From Sphaerosporella brunnea (Eukaryota > Ascomycota > Pezizomycetes > Pezizales > Pyronemataceae), in NCBI GenBank assembly GCA_008704415.1, contig VXIS01000032.1, positions 1-64,000 on the forward strand: a DNA stretch of 64,000 nt. Reading direction: 5' to 3'. The translations under genes were made by a program, and so were the position numbers. Position 1 is the stretch's first letter. Each line of letters starts with the position of its first letter. Of this stretch, positions 58,677 through 64,000 are shown in pieces. The notes beneath the pieces were generated by a model, which saw only the letters and a program-made list of their open reading frames with translations, was not told the DNA's origin and did no database searches.

Positions 58677-58748
58677 TGACCCCGACGCGAGTTGAACGCG
58701 CAACCTTCAGGACTGGAATCTGACGCGCTACCATTGCGCCACGGAGTC
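58677..58748 (-). tRNA. tRNA-Trp (CCA), no intron
   Basis: 72 bases fold as a full cloverleaf: acceptor GACTCCG/CGGGGTC, D-arm GCGC/GCGC, anticodon loop TTCCAGT with CCA at positions 34-36, and a T-arm with loop TTCAACT. It closely resembles fungal tRNA-Trp. The anticodon stem (TCAGA/CCTGA) has an A-C mismatch at its loop-closing pair. The discriminator base is A. Minus-strand T runs follow within 20 bp. Confidence 0.92.
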
Positions 58749-59335
58749 AAGATATCTGTCACTCTCAGCTTGGTCCTACTCAAACCATCGCTGCACAACA
58801 CCAATCACCACACGGCAAAGAACTTTGAGGTGGGAGTATGATGGTTCATCGGACTTGGAGCTCTCCTCCGCCTCCTTCCAACCTATCACCTGATTCATTC
58901 ATGATCGATGTTTCGAAGCATTGAAGGATCTTACTAGGTGAATCCGGGGGTGGGAACGCCCCTCCCTCTAGTTGGTGGAGATGTGGCCGTTCAGTATCAC
59001 GAGCGAATCGCAGTCTTTTTTCCTTCAGTCCCCCCACCGGTAAAATGGGCCCCTGCTCCGAGTATTTCAGATCACCAGTTTGTCACCGAGTAGATATGGT
59101 TCTATCGTACTCAACTATCCATTTCTTTTCAATACATACGCACAACCAATCTTAACGTTCATAAACTCTTCCCATCGCCATGCATGGGCAGCAAACAACA
59201 AATAGAAAAAAAAAAAGAAAAAAGGAGAAGAAAAGGATAAATAGAAGAAAATCTAAACGAAACGCCTTTTGTTGCCCCCGGCATTATACCACCTCACTCA
59301 TTTCGCATGATATTAACCCGCAATCGCGATGGCAG
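58749..59335. other. Intergenic region
   Basis: 5' flank of the tRNA and 3' flank of the transcription-factor gene. A-rich tract at 59206-59250. No gene is seen. Confidence 0.55.
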
Positions 59336-62300
59336 CTACCCCCTATGACTCCTCGACATCAACTCCTCCAGCACATTCTTGAACTCACCTCCCAATCCCC
59401 ATACTCTCAAACTCCCCAGAATTCCTACCACAACTTTCAACACCTCCCTAGCACCATCCTCGCCGCACACCTCCATCACTGGCCCATCATCGCCCATCCC
59501 CATACCGATACTCCCACGGCCAATGCCATATCGAAGCCACTCCTCTACACGCGACGAGGAACTGGAAGGCATGTTCCACGGCAATAGATCTAAGCGAACT
59601 ACCTCCTCGTGACGGGAGGCAGTGGCGAGAGGGTAGGCGCCAGACTTGACGCTCGAGGCGCAGGAGGAGGCTGGGGTTTCCTCTCTCGGTCTGCGATACT
59701 GGGCGTAAGTCCACAGGACAACTCCGGCCAAAAACAAACGCATTCCCTCCACTGGTGAAAACACTGGTTTCCATCTAGACAGTGCAATGATCTGCGCGGC
59801 ATGCCACGCGAGCGCGCGGGCCCCAATCGGGTCCGTGATAAATGTATTTTTCAAGCGTTTTATCCGAGGGTCATTGTTACCCACGCTCTGTGGTGGCGGT
59901 TTCCGCGCTAGGTTCAGCATCAGACTGATTGTGGGGAAGGCCGCATGGAGGTGGGTATAATGTGCTATTAGCCGGGCCAAACTGCGCATTGTTAGCCCGT
60001 GGTAATAATACGAGGGGAAGGGCACTTGCATCCAATGGTAACGATCGCCTTCGGCTTCATCGGCACGTGGCGTTGCGCTTTCGCAAACGCGCATGGCGGA
60101 GCGCAGTAATAGTTCCTTTTGCGGCTTGAAGGAAGCTGCGCCCACGGAACCAACGGAAAGAACACTTTCTTCTAGCTCTTTGAAGTCCCACATGATCCTG
60201 CCCATGGCCTGCGCGCAAAGACGCTTTCCCCACGACGTCAGCATTTTTGCGTCGAAGCGACCCAGTAAGATGCCTTTGATAGTAGGATAGAATGCGAATC
60301 CGCGGATTTCTGGCTCGTGTCGAAGGCGGGCATTCCATGTTACTGCGTCGGGTGCGTTCCACAATGATTCTGAACAAGGGATCCGGATTGTAACGTCGCT
60401 AATGGAGATTGCACCTCGTCGATTAGAGAGCGTAGAGAAGGAACTATCATACTCGAAGATCCCCCATGCCAGGCGCTTGAGGCCTTCCTTTTCTATCCAC
60501 TCGCGCCATCGGCTGTCTAATAAAGAAGGGCTTTCCTGCCGTTCCCGATCCTGGGGGGTCAGATTTCGATCATTCCGCCCATTTGCGGGCCGAAGTGCCG
60601 GCGATCCTGGAGCTGATGACGGCGAAGATGATGTAGGAGAAGTGTTGATCGCACCCGAGAAAAGGCCAATGCGACGAGCATTTCCGATGATTATACTCCG
60701 AGAAACATCTGCGGCATCGTATAGACTGGTCGAGCCACAGCCGATGGCATAGAGATTCTGGAGGCACATTGACATGAGGAAAAACGGTGATCGACCGTAG
60801 GCGGGGTTATTCTCGGCCTGGAAGCGCTCATGTCAGCATTATTGGCGCTACGGGGACGAAGGACCACGAACCATCCAGGCAAGACATCTCTTGCAAAGCT
60901 CGCTCAAACTGTCCGCAAATGTGTTTGCGTTCTTCAGGTTGCTGTAACTTGCTCCGATGCTGACTATAGCAATCAAGAGGATGCTGGGTGTCTTTTCGAT
61001 GCTAAAAGTTGGTCGATGGATGACTGGCAAGATCGGATGGAAGTTTTCAAAATATAGCCCAATGAAAGTGGCAATGATGTCTGTGCCTGGGAATCCCTTC
61101 TCGATCTCTGCAATTTCGCAGCCAGGATAAGGGGGTTGTGAGGATGGTAGCGTGAGGACTTCAATCATAGCTCTTCGCATCTGCTCCGTTACAGTCGTCG
61201 CTTTGTCTAGAATAGAAAGATCGGAAACCGGCTGCTGCCCGAGGAATCCAGAGTGCGAGTCACTGTGACGCTCGGTGAGGACTTGACGAAGTGGCGGCAA
61301 GGTCACCTTGCGGCTCGGTTCTTCTCTCAACCCTTGCTGCCATCCCCAAGGAAGGAAATCAGTACTGTTGACATGGTCCTTCATCGGTGAAACGGTTGGC
61401 AAACCCGGGACGTGTACACCGGCATCTTCGCCAACCTTAGAAGGAGCTGAAGTAAGGGCAGCCCTGTTATCTTCCGTGGCAGGCGGAGAAGGCGATGAGA
61501 CGGGAGGAGCCGGCGGTGGGGGGGCAGGTCCAACGGGTTCGTCTCGGGCGTTGCTAGTCGTCGGTGTTACCCCGGCAATGTCACCATTGTAGTTTCCGGG
61601 AGTCAATCCCAATCCGAATGCTACATCAGGTAGAGCCTCCAGCGCTTCCCGCCCAGGTTGTGATTCGGGTGAAATTGATTCGTTGGGGCCCCAATCTCGC
61701 AACCAATCCGTAGAGTTGTCAAAGATGCCAAAATCAAAGTAAAAATTGTCTTCATCAACAAGCTCCAACCCCGGATCCAACCCGCCTGGATCGTCTAGAG
61801 CGCCAATCGACTTTATATCTTGATTGGTTTGGTGTAATGGAGCGAGAGATATTCCCCCACCATTAAACACAGGCGACCTTGGGAATCCGCCGACGCTGCT
61901 GGTATGCGAGTAATCCGTGGAATAGTGTCGCGGCAGAACGCCTGCCATATCTATCGGCCTGATGTTCACCCCTGTTTGCACATTGGATTTATCAATACAA
62001 TTCTTCCATTGCTCATGACCATGATAAGAGAGCGGCAGGCAGCCTGAAGGAGCGGGATTGATACCCTGCAACGTGTTTGCTGCATTCAGATCTTCCTCGG
62101 CAATGCGATTCAGCATTCCACCGTTACCATTGCCCTTTGTTTCTTGCCGTGGAATCTGGGCCGACGGGTCCCGAATTGGAGGAAAGTAGAGATGGGACAT
62201 GAAATCACCACCACAGAATGCCCCTTGGCCATTCTGGCCCGGCCCCATAGACGCTGGGCGAGATACAGGAGGCCGCGGAGGATCTAAGAAGCCCCTGTGT

Positions 62301-63340
62301 TCTACCGAGTTTGGTATGTGCATGCCCTTATTTGCGAAAGTCGCCATCGAAAGAAGGTGATCGGCTGAGGAAAGTTCAAGAGGCGGTGCGTGCATTGCAG
62401 ACGAGCCTCCGAGGTGTGGAAGCAAATCCGATTGTCTCTCAGTTTGGGTGGTTTGGGACGCCAACCGAGCCGCAGAGAGAAGGAGAGGAGATACCGCTTG
62501 TGCAGACCCGGAGCCTGACGAGGAAAGGAAGATGGGTGCGGTGCCAGAGGAGCCTGCGTGGTGAGCTATTTTTCTCCTCTTTAGGCTGTACTCAGAGCTG
62601 CCAGTAGTTTCAGGGTCGGAGTGCCCATCATCAGAGCCGAAGTCAAACATTTCTTCCGCATTTCCCTGTTCTTGGGACTCAGACCTATCCACCGTGACTC
62701 CAAAGTCGAAGATGCATTCCACATCTCTCTTTCGGCAGGCTTCGCAGGGTTCTGCCGCCCTGTCACCGCTCTGTTTCCCTTTGCTCCCGCTGGTGCATTT
62801 AATCTTGAAAGCCGCACATCGGCGGCAGCTTTTCCTGCGACTCTTGCGGACCTCAGACTTCTTGGTTTCATGGACCGCCCGGATATGACGCGTCAGAACA
62901 TCTTTGCGGGTAAACCCTTTGCTGCACGACGAACAGACAAAGGACTTGGTAGCGTTAGATGGCAAATGAGTAGTCTGATGGCGTTCTAAGTGCTCGGCAC
63001 GCGAGAATGCTCTCGAACATTGATCGCATACGTGCATCGCTTTCGACGATGATGAGGGAGTGACACCAGTTTGGGGGGAGGAGCCGGGCCTTTGAGATGT
63101 CGGAGTTTGGGCTGAAGTTGTGGAAGGGGACTTGCCAGAGGGCCGACTTCTTGGAACCGGAGAAGTTGGTGACGGTAATATAGATGCACCGCCAAACGAC
63201 CTCCCATAGGGGTCGGGACTCTCTTGAGATGGTCGAGAACTCATATGTCCTGGAAAAGAAAGTGACCTGGAACGAATCGCGGCGGGTAGTAATGCCGTTA
63301 TACTTGGCATCATTGTAAGCTGCTGAATGGAGAGAGCCAT
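59336..63340 (-). CDS. Transcription factor with two C2H2 fingers and a Zn2Cys6 cluster
   Basis: Two exons, 60872-63340 and 59336-60817, with a 54-bp intron (GTTCGT..GCTGAC..TCCAG); 1316 residues. Two C2H2 fingers (CDQCSRAFSRAEHLERHQTTH, about 105-125, and CSSCSKGFTRKDVLTRHIRAVH-type, about 136-157) are followed at once by a Zn2Cys6 cluster (about 172-210: SCRRCAAFKIKC ... PCEACRKRDVECIF) whose linker between Cys 3 and Cys 4 is unusually long. A long disordered middle precedes the fungal transcription-factor middle-homology region from about residue 740 (FIGLYFENFHPILPVIHRPTF). That region crosses the splice site and runs through exon 2. Such tandem C2H2/C6 regulators are known in Pezizomycotina. 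The start is the ATG at 63340; no nearby gene suggests a target. Confidence 0.9.
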
Positions 63341-64000
63341 GTTTTGACGAATAAACAAGATGAAGAAAGTGTGAACTTACGAACAGAGTCCAACTGAAAG
63401 TTTTAAAGCCGGGGTTGGCGCCGCTGTCTTAGGCAAAACCCCGCAGCCGTGCTAGAAGGAGATAGATATCAAGCGAGTAAGCGCCTACAGATTTTTGCCA
63501 GAAGTCACTCCGAGAAGAGTGTAGGCATTCAGTATTCCAAACAGCTATAACCGGTATTCCTGGCGCTGATTCGAGGTTTGCAACACAGAATCTCGCTCGA
63601 CCAAGGCAAGCCGGCAAGTGACGGGTAGAAGCGTGTAGGGGCTAAGGATACCAGTAATCCCAATCTTCTACGCTACCGGTTAGTTTACCAATGGAAAAAG
63701 TCCAGTAGAAAGGGTGTTCGCAATGGGCGAGCCAGTAAGATTCATAGGTCAGACCACCTTCTAAACTGCTCCTGTCTACGCGTATCCAATGCTGAAAGGC
63801 TTTACAGGTGCACACACAGCAAGTGGTATCGTGGTAGTTACAAGTCAGGAATGTCTGTAAGTCGCCTCTAGATCCACAATTCGTAGTGTGTGCCGATCGT
63901 AATTGACCGGTTGGTGTGGGGTGAAATTGGCCACAATTCCGCACCCTGTTGGCCGAGTATTGGGGCTAGTTTGTAGAAGCAAGTCGAAAAACAGCCCTAG
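63341..64000. other. 5' flank of the transcription-factor gene
   Basis: No gene or repeat seen up to the window end. The leader continues as an open ATG-less frame to about 63358. Confidence 0.55.

Noticed and set aside
1..64000. CRISPR array, bacterial operon, prophage or biosynthetic gene cluster
   Set aside because: No regularly spaced repeats, no Cas-like or phage genes, no polyketide/peptide synthase, and the spliced genes are eukaryotic.

Overview
The window comes from a filamentous ascomycete (Pezizomycotina). The evidence is many short spliceosomal introns (37-154 bp) with GT..AG ends and CTRAC-like branch sites, and fungal-specific proteins: an Mso1-type exocytosis factor, a Whi2/KCTD-like protein, a C2H2 plus Zn2Cys6 transcription factor and a fungal complex I subunit. 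I cannot assign a class from the sequence alone. I see no operon, metabolic cluster, CRISPR array or prophage; the genes are ordinary housekeeping and regulatory genes. Gene models were built by hand from splice signals, and every complete model below sums to a whole number of codons.

Layout. 1-542: 5' end of a WRAP73-like WD40 gene (minus strand), cut by the window edge. 543-12479: an almost 12 kb gene-poor stretch packed with microsatellites and homopolymer runs; its only recognisable coding matter is a frameshifted 3' end of a Tad1-like LINE (8042-8670). 12480-20130: a basic disordered protein, S-formylglutathione hydrolase, a four-exon conserved fungal protein and, divergently, Mso1. 21444-23816: Whi2/KCTD-like protein. 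23817-34309: two more microsatellite-rich gaps around a small unrecognised spliced gene (26735-27241) and an OSGIN-like flavoprotein (27826-29622). 34310-41758: FYVE zinc-finger protein, SAP18, complex I NDUFB4-like subunit (with a probable GC-AG intron), a low-complexity protein encoded by a 45-bp minisatellite, and a PrpF-family isomerase. 41759-47566: a gap of nearly 6 kb with three unrelated inverted-repeat structures, including a textbook non-autonomous hAT element with an 8-bp target duplication and a TA-flanked foldback element. 47567-64000: a nine-exon DUF2235 hydrolase, an 892-residue RGG-headed protein, a secreted CBM-like protein, a xylitol/sorbitol dehydrogenase, tRNA-Trp and a 1316-residue dual-zinc-finger transcription factor.

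Functionally the set is mixed: cytoskeleton/septum (WRAP73), formaldehyde detoxification, secretion (Mso1), stress/growth signalling (Whi2-like), chromatin (SAP18), respiration (NDUFB4), endosomal lipid binding (FYVE) and polyol metabolism. The most unusual material is non-coding: the gene desert and the small mobile-element relics. No new multi-gene system is supported.
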